From positions 1-38,195 of the forward strand of contig JANQIA010000059.1 of the NCBI GenBank assembly GCA_028282405.1: 38,195 bases of DNA. Reading direction: 5' to 3'. The notes beneath the pieces are model-generated. The model saw only the letters and a program-made list of their open reading frames with translations, was not told the DNA's origin and did not search any database. A program made the translations under genes and the position numbers. Positions within the stretch are counted from its first letter, which is position 1. The number at the start of each line of letters is the position of its first letter. Below are positions 8,756 to 18,543 of the stretch, piece by piece. This DNA is from Rhodovibrionaceae bacterium. GTDB taxonomy: Bacteria; Pseudomonadota; Alphaproteobacteria; Kiloniellales; DSM-21159.

Positions 8756-9402
8756 GCCGCTTGGGGTCGGGCCACGCGGCCTTTCCATATCAGCAGCACG
8801 CTCGACAGCACGCAGAGGGCGGCGAGCGCGGTCTCGGCCGTCAGGGCGAGCGTCCAGGCCGTTGCGGCGGCCGCGAGCGCCCAAAGCAGCGGGATGACGG
8901 TGAGATGCAATGGTGTCTTGCCTGCCGTCAGCAGGAGCACCCCAACGGTGAACAACACGGTCGGTAACGGCATGAGTCCCACGAGCCGAAGCTGCATCCA
9001 GCCGGTGCCCTGGAACCATACGGAGGCCGGCAGCAGGAAAACAGCGATCAAGAACAGCAGCATGGCGACACTACCGTAGAGATCGAGTCGCGGCGCCCAA
9101 CTCAGCGCGCCGCGAATTACGCCGGTCCAGAGCAGCAGCAGGCCTTGCAGCAGAAACGCCCCGCCGTAGAGCGGCGCGCTGAAATCGATGCTGCCCAGGC
9201 GCACGACGTAGTAGACCCAGCCGACCCACAGCCAGCCGGCCGCGAGGATGACGGCAATGGCCTGGCCGCCCCATCGGCGCGGGAAGACGAGCAGCAGCAA
9301 GGCCAGCAGCATCAAACTCCCAGCGATGAGCTGACCCGGCCAAACGGCCATGTTGTAGTGCGCGATCAGCGACTGGAGAACCTCGGCCGTGTAGGAGAGC
9401 AC
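8752..9402 (-). CDS. DUF6064-like integral membrane protein
   Basis: A 216-residue, very hydrophobic protein with about six or seven predicted membrane segments and few charged residues. The opening (LSYTAEVLQSLIAHYNMAVWPGQ) and the following membrane pattern resemble the DUF6064 family, from memory. No enzymatic motif is visible. The start appears to be GTG at 9402, only 8 bases after the stop of the aldo/keto reductase gene, and the end overlaps the hydrolase start. It therefore sits inside a tight three-gene operon of a Tat-exported reductase, this membrane protein and an anchored hydrolase. The function is unknown. Confidence 0.78.
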   Translation of the reverse strand: MLSYTAEVLQSLIAHYNMAVWPGQLIAGSLMLLALLLLVFPRRWGGQAIAVILAAGWLWVGWVYYVVRLGSIDFSAPLYGGAFLLQGLLLLWTGVIRGALSWAPRLDLYGSVAMLLFLIAVFLLPASVWFQGTGWMQLRLVGLMPLPTVLFTVGVLLLTAGKTPLHLTVIPLLWALAAAATAWTLALTAETALAALCVLSSVLLIWKGRVARPQAA

Positions 9403-9410
9403 GGCGGGCC

Positions 9411-10352
9411 CTAGACCGCTTCGAGGTCGCGGGCCATCCGTCGGCGCAGAGCCTCGTCCGGCAAGCGCCCGGTCATGGCGCCCATGTTCTCCTCCATGTG
9501 CGCGACCTGGGACGTGGCGGGAATGGCGCAGGTCACGGCCGGGTGGGAGACGATGAACTTGAGGAAGACTTGCGCCCAGTTGGCGCAGTCGATCTCGGCC
9601 GCCCAGCTTGGCAGCGGCTTGCCTTCCACCGGCGGGAAGAGGGCGCCGCGCCGGAACGGCCGATTGACGATCACAGCCAGCTTGCGCTCGGCCGCCAGCG
9701 GCAGCAGGCGCTGCTCGGCCTCCCGGTCGACCACGTTATAGGTGAACTGGACGAAATCGATCGGCTGAGTTGCCATGATCTCTGCCAGCTCTTCGTGGCG
9801 GCGCCCGTGGGACGTGGTGACGCCGATGTAGCGGACACGCCCCTCGGCCTTGTCCCGCAGCAGCGTCTCGAGATGGTCTTCCCAGCCCAAAAGATTGTGG
9901 ATCTGCATCAGATCGAAGCTTGGCAAACCCCAAAGGCGGCGGGAGTCGGCCATCTGCGCTTCGCCGGCGGAGCCACGCCGGGTCCAGACCTTGGTGGCGG
10001 AAAAGAGCGTCTCTTGTGGGCCGAGGCGCGCGAGGCCGTCGCCGACCACGGCCTCGGCCGAGCCGTACATGGGCGAAGAGTCGATCATACCGCCCCCGAG
10101 CGCGAAGAAGCGTTGCATCACCTCGCTGCGCTTCCTGCGTAGCGCCTCGTCCTCGCCGACGTTGAAGGTGATCCAGGTACCCATGCCGATGGTCGGCAGG
10201 GCTTCGCCGCTCGCGGGAATCGGGCGGGTGTGGATGGCACCCGTCGCGCCCGCCGAGAGCGGCAGGGCCGCGCCGAGGCCGCAGGCGGCCATGCCGGCGA
10301 GCAGGCTCCGGCGGTTCATCATGCCGTCGAACCGGCGAGAGGGGGAATCCAT
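9411..10352 (-). CDS. Aldo/keto reductase with Tat signal peptide
   Basis: A 313-residue NAD(P)H-dependent oxidoreductase of the AKR family. The N-terminus carries a twin-arginine signal (NRRSLLAG followed by a hydrophobic stretch ending near LSAGATGA). This implies export in folded form to the periplasm, unusual for a nucleotide-dependent enzyme. The catalytic Asp and Tyr are in MIDSSPMYGSAE, the Lys in SATKVW and the His in LMQIHNL. The start at 10352 is supported by GGAGGAAGG just upstream; a later start (MNRRSLL) is possible and would keep the signal. It is first gene of the leftward unit and diverges from the leuA leader. The substrate is unknown. Confidence 0.85.
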   Translation of the reverse strand: MDSPSRRFDGMMNRRSLLAGMAACGLGAALPLSAGATGAIHTRPIPASGEALPTIGMGTWITFNVGEDEALRRKRSEVMQRFFALGGGMIDSSPMYGSAEAVVGDGLARLGPQETLFSATKVWTRRGSAGEAQMADSRRLWGLPSFDLMQIHNLLGWEDHLETLLRDKAEGRVRYIGVTTSHGRRHEELAEIMATQPIDFVQFTYNVVDREAEQRLLPLAAERKLAVIVNRPFRRGALFPPVEGKPLPSWAAEIDCANWAQVFLKFIVSHPAVTCAIPATSQVAHMEENMGAMTGRLPDEALRRRMARDLEAV

Positions 10353-10449
10353 GCTGTGCCTTCCTCCGGGAGCCATTCAGTCTTTTGCTCTTGCCTCCGA
10401 ATGAGGATTGGCTTACCTAACAAGCAGGAAAAAGGCGAATTTTCGGTCG

Positions 10450-10569
10450 ATGAACCAGTGTCTGACCATTTCGAGCATCAACACCGCCCCGAACGGGCGC
10501 GCGGTGCTGCTCGACCTTTTCGCCCCTGAGCTTCCTCTCAGCGACCTCCTCCTCCTTAGCAACCCCTGA
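10450..10569 (+). CDS. leuL: Leucine-rich leader peptide of leuA
   Basis: A 39-codon ORF ending with TGA about 100 bases before leuA. It has 11 leucine codons, nine of them in the second half, including a run of four (codons 33-36, 10546-10557). The peptide ends LPLSDLLLLSNP. A leader peptide loaded with the regulated amino acid directly upstream of leuA is the hallmark of ribosome-mediated attenuation, known for branched-chain amino acid operons of proteobacteria. AAGG lies about 14 bases upstream of the ATG, so the ribosome-binding site is modest. Mutually exclusive stem segments overlap and follow the ORF. The gene symbol is by analogy with enterobacterial leuL; the peptide itself is not homologous by sequence. 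Confidence 0.82.
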   Translation: MNQCLTISSINTAPNGRAVLLDLFAPELPLSDLLLLSNP

Positions 10570-10633
10570 GCGCTACAGCCGCAAGAGCGGCAGGCGAGCA
10601 GGGGATGACGTGATCACGAGGGGCCAGCGCCCC
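10526..10633 (+). promoter_or_regulatory. Putative leuA attenuator (alternative stem-loops)
   Basis: Four segments can pair in alternative ways. CTGAG (10526-10530, segment 1) pairs with CTCAG (10537-10541, segment 2). Segment 2 can instead pair with CTGAG (10566-10570, part of segment 3). Segment 3 in turn, as CCCCTG (10563-10568), pairs with CAGGGG (10599-10604, segment 4) and encloses an inner hairpin, GCCGC-AAGA-GCGGC (10578-10591). A further hairpin, GGGGC-CAGC-GCCCC (10620-10633), follows. The leader stop codon lies inside segment 3. No run of T follows any of these stems, so termination may be factor-dependent or control may be at another level. The pairings are exact, but the 1:2 and 2:3 stems are only 5 bp. 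Confidence 0.55.
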
Positions 10634-10667
10634 AAGCCATAGCAGTCAGCTAAGAGGAGAACGCGCC

Positions 10668-12287
10668 ATGAGCGCCGAAATCGTTTCCAGCCAAACCAAG
10701 ACCAGCGTCGATCGCGACGCCTTCGCCGACTACGCCCGCCGACCGAGCGAGGACGGCTACGTCCGCATCTTCGACACCACCTTGCGAGACGGAGAGCAGG
10801 CGCCCGGCTGTTCCATGAACCTCGAGGAGAAGATCCAGGTTGCGGAGATGTTGGAGTCCTTGGGTGTCGACATCATCGAGGCCGGGTTTCCAATTGCTTC
10901 GAACGGCGACTTCGAGGCGGTCAGCGAGATCGCAAAGCGGGTGAAGACCTCCCAGGTCGCCGGTTTAGCCCGCGCGACGGAGAAGGACATCAATCGCGCC
11001 TGGGAAGCCTTGCAGCATGCGGCCGCCCCGCGCATCCACACCTTCATCTCCACCAGCCCGCTGCACATGAAGTACAAGCTGCAGATGGAGCCGGATGCCG
11101 TCCGCCAACGCGTCATCGACAGCGTCTCCATGGCGCGGAACTTCTGCGAGGATGTGGAGTGGTCTCCGGAAGACGGCACCCGCACCGAGCATGATTTCCT
11201 CTGCAGCTGTGTGGAAGCCGCCATCAAGGCCGGTGCCTCGACCATCAACATCCCGGATACGGTCGGCTATACGGTGCCGGAGGAGTTCTACGCCCTCATC
11301 GACATGCTGATGAACCGGGTGCCGAACATCGACCAGGCGGTCATCTCGACCCACTGCCACAACGACTTGGGCCTGGCGGTCGCCAATTCCTTGGCGGCGG
11401 TGCGGGCCGGTGCGCGGCAGGTCGAGTGCACCATCAACGGCATCGGCGAGCGGGCCGGCAACGCGGCCATGGAAGAGATCGTCATGGCCTTGCGCACGCG
11501 CCCCGATGCCATGCCCTACACGACTCGAATCGAATCGACGCACATCACGCCGGCGTCCCGGCTCTTGTCGACGATCACCAGCTTCTCGGTGCAGCCCAAC
11601 AAGGCCATCGTCGGGGCCAATGCCTTCGCCCACGAATCGGGCATCCACCAGGACGGCATGCTGAAGAACGCTCAGACCTACGAGATCATGACGCCGGAGT
11701 CGGTCGGCCTGCACCGCTCCAGCCTGGTCATGGGCAAGCACTCCGGCCGCCATGCCTTCAAGGCAAAGCTGGAGGAGTTGGGCATCGCGCTCAACGACAA
11801 CCAGCTCAACGACGCCTTCGTGCGCTTCAAGGACTTGGCCGACCACAAGAAAGAGATCTTTGACGAGGACATCATCGCCCTCGTGGAAGACGCCGCTCTG
11901 CGCCACAACGACGTCATCAAGTTCGTTTCGATGCATGTGAACTGCGGCAGCCACGGGCCGAACGTGGCCGACATCGCCCTCGACGTTCAGGGCGAGCGCA
12001 AAGAGGTGCGTGCCGAAGGGCAGGGACCGGTCGATGCGACCTTCGCGGCGATTCGCGAAATCGTCCCGCATGACGCGAGTTTGCAGCTCTATCAGGTGCA
12101 TGCCGTGACCGGCGGCACCGATGCGCAGGCAGAAGTCACCGTGCGCCTGGAAGAGGACGGCAAGTCGGTGAACGGGCAGGGTGCCGACTACGACACCTTG
12201 GTCGCTTCGGCGCGTGCTTACGTCAACGCTCTCAATAAGTTATTGGTAAAGCGAGAGAAAACAGCGCCCGAGGCAATGACGGCCTGA
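10668..12287 (+). CDS. leuA: 2-isopropylmalate synthase
   Basis: First committed step of leucine synthesis: condenses acetyl-CoA with 2-oxoisovalerate. The 539-residue product matches the bacterial LeuA form. The catalytic barrel contains DTTLRDGEQ (about 36-44), STHCHNDLG near 225-233 with the metal-binding HxH, and NGIGERAGN. The linker includes HESGIHQDG and GKHSGRHAF. The C-terminal leucine-binding regulatory domain (from about residue 400) is full length, so feedback inhibition is likely. AGAGGAG precedes the ATG. A leucine-rich leader ORF and alternative stems lie upstream, suggesting additional control by attenuation. A strong terminator follows about 50 bases after the stop, so leuA appears monocistronic apart from its leader. 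Confidence 0.96.
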   Translation: MSAEIVSSQTKTSVDRDAFADYARRPSEDGYVRIFDTTLRDGEQAPGCSMNLEEKIQVAEMLESLGVDIIEAGFPIASNGDFEAVSEIAKRVKTSQVAGLARATEKDINRAWEALQHAAAPRIHTFISTSPLHMKYKLQMEPDAVRQRVIDSVSMARNFCEDVEWSPEDGTRTEHDFLCSCVEAAIKAGASTINIPDTVGYTVPEEFYALIDMLMNRVPNIDQAVISTHCHNDLGLAVANSLAAVRAGARQVECTINGIGERAGNAAMEEIVMALRTRPDAMPYTTRIESTHITPASRLLSTITSFSVQPNKAIVGANAFAHESGIHQDGMLKNAQTYEIMTPESVGLHRSSLVMGKHSGRHAFKAKLEELGIALNDNQLNDAFVRFKDLADHKKEIFDEDIIALVEDAALRHNDVIKFVSMHVNCGSHGPNVADIALDVQGERKEVRAEGQGPVDATFAAIREIVPHDASLQLYQVHAVTGGTDAQAEVTVRLEEDGKSVNGQGADYDTLVASARAYVNALNKLLVKREKTAPEAMTA

Positions 12288-12339
12288 CGCTGGAACGCTG
12301 CGCCGGCCGAACGCAGGCGGGCGGGAAACAGGATTGATG

Positions 12340-12375
12340 GGCCCGTGCGGCTGTGGCTGCACGGGCCTTCTTTCT
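12340..12375 (+). terminator. Rho-independent terminator after leuA
   Basis: GGCCCGTGC (12340-12348) pairs perfectly with GCACGGGCC (12359-12367), a 9-bp stem with a 10-base loop, followed by TTCTTTCT. It separates leuA from the mreB promoter region. Confidence 0.85.
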
Positions 12376-12493
12376 GCCTATCGCGGTCTGCCTGGGGATG
12401 CATTGCTTGAAATCGCTCCGGGCGCACGTTAACCAAACCGACAGAGGGCGTTCCCCGTTAACGCTAATCGTTTTTTAAGCAGCCTCACGGTAA

Positions 12494-13543
<1,050 letters not shown>

Positions 13544-13663
13544 CTTGAAACGACGTTTTATCATCTGTAAACGAAAACTTGCTAATTAAGAAGTGGCCCT
13601 GGTTCTTCGGGGTCACAGAATCGCCTGAATTGATTTCGCCTACTGTCGGTGCAGGAGGCTCGC

Positions 13664-14578
13664 TTGCACAATCGCGCCCAAAGTGTCGCACGTATAACGA
13701 CCCCGCTTAGGGCGTGGGCGCAGCGACTCGGCGTGACCTTCCTCCTGCTCTGCGCCCTTGGGCTGACAATCGTCAGCCGCAGCGACCAGGGAACGATTCA
13801 GCAAGCGCGTATCGTCGTTACGGATGCGGTTGCACCCATCCTGGCGGCCATTTCCAGCCCCATCGCCACCGTCGAAGAAGCCGTCAACGCCGTCAGCGAG
13901 CTGTCCCACCTGCGTGCCGAGAATGTCGCCCTGCGCGCCGACAACGCGCGGCTAGCGGGTTGGTATCAGCAGGCCGAGACTCTGAAGGCGGAAAACCTGG
14001 TGCTGCGTCGCATGCTCAACGTGCCCGACCAGACCGAGTTCCGCTATGTGACCGCCCAAGTCATCGCCGACGTGCGCGGTCCCTTCCTCCACAGCGTTGT
14101 GGTCCAGGCCGGTCAGGCCGACGGCGCAAGAATTGGTCTACCGGCGCTTGGAGAGCAGGGCCTGGCCGGGCGGGTTGCCCAGGTGGGGGAACGCGCCTCG
14201 CGCGTTTTGCTGATCACGGACATCAACAGCCGCATTCCGGTGCTCGTCGGCTCGGGTCGGGAGCGTGCCATCCTCGCCGGCGACAACTCGCCGTTCCCGC
14301 GTCTGGAATTCGGGTCTCAGGACGTGGCGTTCATGCCCGGCGACCGGGTGGTGACCTCGGGCCACGGCGGCCTCTTCCCGCGAGGTCTCGCCATCGGCAC
14401 GGTCGAGTCGCTGGACGACAAGGGGGCCCGCGTGCGCCCCTCCGTCGACTGGTCGCACATGGAGTACCTGCGCTTGCTACAGCGTCAGCCGCTTTCCTTC
14501 GAGCAACTCGGCGCCGCTGCCGACGCCAGCCCCCTGGTTGGCCAAGCGGTGACCCTCTCGGCTGCGGCTTCACGCTAA
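13664..14578 (+). CDS. mreC: Rod shape-determining protein MreC
   Basis: Bitopic inner-membrane protein whose periplasmic domain links MreB to PBP2/RodA. One membrane segment at about residues 21-37 (LGVTFLLLCALGLTIVS) is followed by a coiled-coil-like stretch (about 70-115, ELSHLRAENVALRADNARL) and the beta-rich MreC core with GLAGRV and LITDINSRIPV. The best start is TTG at 13664, because AGGAGG lies five bases before it. An in-frame GTG at 13649 would place that Shine-Dalgarno inside the gene. The product is then 304 aa. mreD begins three bases after its stop. Confidence 0.93.
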   Translation: MHNRAQSVARITTPLRAWAQRLGVTFLLLCALGLTIVSRSDQGTIQQARIVVTDAVAPILAAISSPIATVEEAVNAVSELSHLRAENVALRADNARLAGWYQQAETLKAENLVLRRMLNVPDQTEFRYVTAQVIADVRGPFLHSVVVQAGQADGARIGLPALGEQGLAGRVAQVGERASRVLLITDINSRIPVLVGSGRERAILAGDNSPFPRLEFGSQDVAFMPGDRVVTSGHGGLFPRGLAIGTVESLDDKGARVRPSVDWSHMEYLRLLQRQPLSFEQLGAAADASPLVGQAVTLSAAASR

Positions 14579-14581
14579 GCG

Positions 14582-15109
14582 ATGGACGACAGCGGTTTCT
14601 GGAACAGGCTCGATCTCCTCGCCCGTTCGCTGTTTCCCTTCGTCGCCTCCGCTCTTCTCATAATCATCGGGTTCGCGCCGCTCAGGGCGCCGGAGATCGC
14701 ACCGGCATTGCCCCTCTTCGGCATGGCTGCGGTCTATTACTGGTGCGTCTTTCGGCCGGACCTCATGCCGCACTGGGCGATCTTCCTGCTGGGCCTGTTC
14801 AGCGATCTTTTGGGCGGCACCCTGGTGGGCTCGTCCATTCTGGCCTTCTTCGCCCTTTACTTGGCGATTTCTTCCCAGCGGCGCTTCTTTGCGCATGCCT
14901 CCTTCTTCCTGCTCTGGCTGGCCTTCGCGCTCTTTGCTCTGCCGGCCTTCTTCATCATGTGGTCGCTGGCCTGCTGGAACGCGGGCGCGATTATCACGCC
15001 GGCGCCCTCGGCGCTTCAGTACGTCTTGACGGTCGCCGTGTATCCCATGATTGCTTGGTTTTTCGGGCAGTCGCAGCAGGCTATCCTGCAGTCCGGCGGC
15101 CGCGGCTGA
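14582..15109 (+). CDS. mreD: Rod shape-determining protein MreD
   Basis: A 175-residue polytopic inner-membrane protein with about five predicted membrane segments, short as MreD proteins are. Typical features are the internal FRPDLMPHWAIFLLGLFSDLLGG stretch (about residues 57-79), where MreDs have a conserved Pro, Asp and Gly pattern. It starts three bases after mreC and ends 24 bases before mrdA. Sequence conservation in this family is low, so the call rests on hydropathy, the Asp/Gly pattern and its place between mreC and mrdA. Confidence 0.93.
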   Translation: MDDSGFWNRLDLLARSLFPFVASALLIIIGFAPLRAPEIAPALPLFGMAAVYYWCVFRPDLMPHWAIFLLGLFSDLLGGTLVGSSILAFFALYLAISSQRRFFAHASFFLLWLAFALFALPAFFIMWSLACWNAGAIITPAPSALQYVLTVAVYPMIAWFFGQSQQAILQSGGRG

Positions 15110-15133
15110 CGCCAGCAGAGATAGAAGGCTGAA

Positions 15134-17038
15134 ATGGGTACCACACCACCGAACGACGAGCAGGAACGGGACAAGACCTTCACCCGTCGCAGCCTAATTG
15201 TCGGCGGCGGGATGACGGCGCTGCTCTCCACCCTGGTCGCGCGCATGTACTACCTGCAGGTCATCGAAGCCGACCGCTTCCTGACAATGGCGGAAGAGAA
15301 CCGCATCAACCTGCGCCTCATCCGGCCAAGCCGCGGCAAGATCCTGGATCGCTTCGGCGAGCCGCTTGCCGTCAATCGCCAGAATTTTCGCGCCCTCATC
15401 GTCGCCGAGGACGCCGGCGAGGTGGAGGAGACCTTGGACCGCTTCTCCCAGATCGTGGCGATCGACCAGGAGACGCGCGACCGCATCATCCGCGACATCC
15501 GCCGCAAGCGGAAGTTCGTTCCGGTCACCATGCGCGACAACCTGACCTGGGACCAGGTCAGCCGCCTGGAGGTCAACGCCCCCAATCTGCCTGGCATCAC
15601 CATCGAGGTGGGCGAGACGCGGCACTACCCTTATCGCAGCCTGACCTCCCAGGTGATCGGCCATGTCGGCGCCGTGTCCGAGAAGGAGCTGACCGGGGAC
15701 CCGGTGCTCGAGCTGCCCGGCTTCCGCATCGGCAAGAAGGGCGTGGAGCGCCAGAACGATCTGGCGCTGCGCGGAACGGCCGGCCGCCGCCAGGTCGAGG
15801 TCAACGCCATGGGCCGCGTCATCCGGGAGCTCAACCGGGACGACGCGCTGCCTGGCAGCGATACGGTGCTGACGATCGATGCCAAGCTGCAGGTCTTTGC
15901 CCAGCAGCGTATGATGGGAGAGAAGAGCGCCTCCGCCGTGGTCATGGACGTGCACACGGGCGAGGTCCTGGCGCTCGCATCCGTGCCGAGCTTCGACCCA
16001 GAGCTCTTCGTACGTGGTCTCAGCACGCAGGAATGGCGCAACCTGATCAACGATCCGCTCGGGCCGCTCAACAACAAGGCCATCTCCGGGCTCTACAATC
16101 CCGGCTCGACCTTCAAGATGCTGGTTGCCATCGCCGCCCTCGAGTCCGGCATTGGGCCCGGCTACACGGTCTATTGCCCCGGCCATATGCGGCTCGGCAA
16201 CCACCGCTTCCACTGTTGGCGCCGTTGGGGCCACGGCAAGCTCGACATGCGGGACGCGCTCAAGCAGTCCTGCGACGTTTGGTACTACGATGTCGCCTGG
16301 AAGGTCGGCATCGAAAAGATCGCCGAAGTGGCCCGCCGCTTCGGCCTCGGCGAGCGGGTGGGCATCGACCTGCCTGGCGAGCGCGGCGGGGTGGTGCCGA
16401 CCAAGGCCTGGAAGCTCGCCAACATCGGCGAGCCGTGGCAGGGCGGCGAGACCCTAGTCAACGCCATCGGCCAGGGCTTCGTGCTGACCTCGCCGCTGCA
16501 GCTCGCGGTGATGACCGCCCGTCTGGTCAACGGCGGCAAAGCGGTGACGCCGCGCCTGACCCGAGGCTTCCATTTGGAGGATCCCCTGGCCAGAGAGCAG
16601 CCGCCGGTGCAGGGACCTTTCCCGGACATCGGCGTTTCCGAGCATCACCTGGCGCTGATGCGCGACGCCATGGACGCTGTGGTCAACGAGCGTCGCGGTA
16701 CCGCGCGTGGCTCGAAGATCGAGGAAGAGGGCTTCGAGATGGGCGGCAAGACCGGCACCAGCCAGGTTCGCCGCATCACCAAGGAAGAGCGTGCAGCCGG
16801 CGTGATCAAGAACGAGGACCTGCCCTGGCACCGCCGCGACCATGCTCTTTTCGTCGGCTATGCCCCGACCAAGTCGCCGCGCTACTGCTGCTCCGTGGTG
16901 GTCGAGCATGGCGGCGGCGGCTCCAAGGCAGCGGCGCCCATCGCCCGCGACTTGCTGCTCGAGGCGCAGAAGCGCGACCCGATCAACCGGGCCGGGGTGC
17001 GGGTGGTCTCGCTCGGGTCCCCGTCGCAGGGGTCTTAG
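15134..17038 (+). CDS. mrdA: Penicillin-binding protein 2 (peptidoglycan DD-transpeptidase)
   Basis: Class B PBP that cross-links peptidoglycan during cell elongation, anchored in the inner membrane with its catalytic domain in the periplasm. The product is 634 aa. One N-terminal membrane segment lies at about 19-35, then the pedestal/dimerisation domain (RPSRGKILDRFGEPLAVN at about 56-73), then the transpeptidase domain. The active-site motifs are S325-T-F-K, S379-C-D (the SxN/SxD box) and K539-T-G. GAAGG precedes the ATG. It is co-transcribed with mreBCD and rodA, the usual alphaproteobacterial order. Confidence 0.96.
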   Translation: MGTTPPNDEQERDKTFTRRSLIVGGGMTALLSTLVARMYYLQVIEADRFLTMAEENRINLRLIRPSRGKILDRFGEPLAVNRQNFRALIVAEDAGEVEETLDRFSQIVAIDQETRDRIIRDIRRKRKFVPVTMRDNLTWDQVSRLEVNAPNLPGITIEVGETRHYPYRSLTSQVIGHVGAVSEKELTGDPVLELPGFRIGKKGVERQNDLALRGTAGRRQVEVNAMGRVIRELNRDDALPGSDTVLTIDAKLQVFAQQRMMGEKSASAVVMDVHTGEVLALASVPSFDPELFVRGLSTQEWRNLINDPLGPLNNKAISGLYNPGSTFKMLVAIAALESGIGPGYTVYCPGHMRLGNHRFHCWRRWGHGKLDMRDALKQSCDVWYYDVAWKVGIEKIAEVARRFGLGERVGIDLPGERGGVVPTKAWKLANIGEPWQGGETLVNAIGQGFVLTSPLQLAVMTARLVNGGKAVTPRLTRGFHLEDPLAREQPPVQGPFPDIGVSEHHLALMRDAMDAVVNERRGTARGSKIEEEGFEMGGKTGTSQVRRITKEERAAGVIKNEDLPWHRRDHALFVGYAPTKSPRYCCSVVVEHGGGGSKAAAPIARDLLLEAQKRDPINRAGVRVVSLGSPSQGS

Positions 17039-17065
17039 GCGCGGGCGGGGACAAACGGCACGACG

Positions 17066-18223
17066 ATGGCGGTCTTCGACGATCCCCTAAGACGCGACCA
17101 CCAGATGACGCTCGCCGAGCGCTTCTGGCACATCAACTGGGGCCTGCTGCTGGTCATCGCGGCGATCGCCGGCCTGGGCTTCGCCATGCTCTACTCAGCC
17201 GCCGGCGGCGACTGGGATCCCTGGGCCAAGCGTCAGCTCATCCGTTTCGGCGGTGCTTTCGGCCTCTTCTTCATCTGCGCGATGATCGACATCCGCTTCT
17301 GGTTCCGCTGCGCTTACCTGATTTACTTTGGTGCTTTCATGCTGCTCGTTGCCGTGGAGCTCTTCGGCAGCGTCGGCATGGGTGCGCAGCGCTGGATCGA
17401 CCTCAAGGTCATGCAGCTCCAGCCCTCCGAGGTCATGAAGGTGGCTCTGGTGCTGGTGCTGGCCCGCTACTTCCACGGCCTGCAGGTCACCGAGGTGCGG
17501 CGTATCGGCCCGCTGATCTGGCCCATCCTCCTGGTGTTGGCGCCGGTGGCGCTGGTCCTCAAGCAGCCCGACCTGGGCACCGCCGCCATGCTCGCCATGG
17601 CTGCCGGTGCCATGTTCATGATCGCCGGCGTGCGCTGGTGGAAGTTCGCGCTGGTCGGTGCGGCCGCCGCCGCCGCCGTGCCGGTGATCTGGAACTTCCT
17701 CCGCTCCTATCAGAAGGAGCGGGTGCTGACCTTTCTCAATCCCGAGCGCGACCCACTAGGCGCCGGCTACCACATCATGCAGTCGCAGATCGCGCTGGGC
17801 TCCGGCGGCGTCACCGGCAAGGGCTTCCTGGCCGGCACCCAGAGCCATCTCAACTTCCTGCCCGAGAAGCAGACCGACTTCATCTTTACCATGCTGGCCG
17901 AGGAGTTCGGCATGATCGGCGGGCTCATCCTGCTGGGGCTCTACTTCATCATCTTCGTCTACGGCTTCGCCATCGCCTTTCGCGCCCGCAACCACTTCGG
18001 GCGCCTCCTGGCCGCGGGCCTGACGGTCAACCTCTTCCTCTATGTCTTCATCAACATCGCCATGGTGATGGGCCTCCTGCCCGTGGTCGGCGTGCCTCTC
18101 CCGCTGATCTCCTACGGCGGCACGGCCATGCTGACGGTGATGATCTCCCTCGGCATCATCTCCTCGGTCTCGGTGCATAAAGACGTGAGGATTCCGCGCC
18201 GAGGCCCGTCGGACGGCTGGTAA
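17066..18223 (+). CDS. rodA: Rod shape-determining peptidoglycan glycosyltransferase RodA
   Basis: SEDS-family polymerase that works with PBP2 to build glycan strands. The 385-residue protein has about ten membrane segments. Family marks include GAQRWIDL near residues 107-115, the LKQPDLGTA segment (about 165-173) with the catalytic-region Asp, FTMLAEEFGMIGG, and the C-terminal LPLISYGGTAML. It starts 27 bases after mrdA; an in-frame ATG at 17105 is an alternative start and gives a more typical N-terminus. It is last gene of the elongasome operon. A very long imperfect hairpin lies about 50 bases downstream. Confidence 0.95.
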   Translation: MAVFDDPLRRDHQMTLAERFWHINWGLLLVIAAIAGLGFAMLYSAAGGDWDPWAKRQLIRFGGAFGLFFICAMIDIRFWFRCAYLIYFGAFMLLVAVELFGSVGMGAQRWIDLKVMQLQPSEVMKVALVLVLARYFHGLQVTEVRRIGPLIWPILLVLAPVALVLKQPDLGTAAMLAMAAGAMFMIAGVRWWKFALVGAAAAAAVPVIWNFLRSYQKERVLTFLNPERDPLGAGYHIMQSQIALGSGGVTGKGFLAGTQSHLNFLPEKQTDFIFTMLAEEFGMIGGLILLGLYFIIFVYGFAIAFRARNHFGRLLAAGLTVNLFLYVFINIAMVMGLLPVVGVPLPLISYGGTAMLTVMISLGIISSVSVHKDVRIPRRGPSDGW

Positions 18224-18272
18224 GGCGGATCTTCTGATTTGGCGCGCTGACGCACGCCAAATGCTCGGTACC

Positions 18273-18340
18273 GCCCACACTCCCGCCCGACCAACTCATG
18301 CCATGGTACCCTAGTGGGTTGGTCGGGCGGGGGTATGGGC
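18273..18340. repeat. Long imperfect hairpin downstream of rodA
   Basis: Bases 18273-18295 pair with 18318-18340 over 23 positions, with one mismatch (18278/18335) and one G-T pair. The central 14 bp (18282-18295 with 18318-18331) are perfect and GC-rich. The 22-base loop contains NcoI-like and KpnI-like palindromes, and GGTACC recurs just before the left arm (18267-18272) and in the loop (18305-18310). No T tract follows in either direction, so it is not a textbook terminator. It may stop or stabilise the elongasome transcript, or be a copy of a dispersed palindromic repeat. The rest of 18224-18467 shows nothing I recognise. Confidence 0.7.
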
Positions 18341-18467
18341 TGGAGCCGCACGGCGCCAAAGGCGCCCTAGAAAGACTCTCGATGGCCGCTTATCTCCGCT
18401 CGACAAGCAGAAGCGGGGCTGCTATCACGCCGCTCTTCGCACGGCTGCCCTGGCGGCCTTCTGGTGC

Positions 18468-18543
<76 letters not shown>

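Noticed and set aside
12426-12480. CtrA-like boxes (TTAA motifs) upstream of mreB
   Set aside because: The spacing between TTAA half-sites does not match TTAA-N7-TTAA; probably just an AT-rich promoter.
16033-18180. A 715-codon + strand frame overlapping mrdA and rodA in another frame
   Set aside because: Arg/Ala/Gly-rich translation typical of a GC-rich shadow frame; mrdA and rodA are unmistakable in the other frame.
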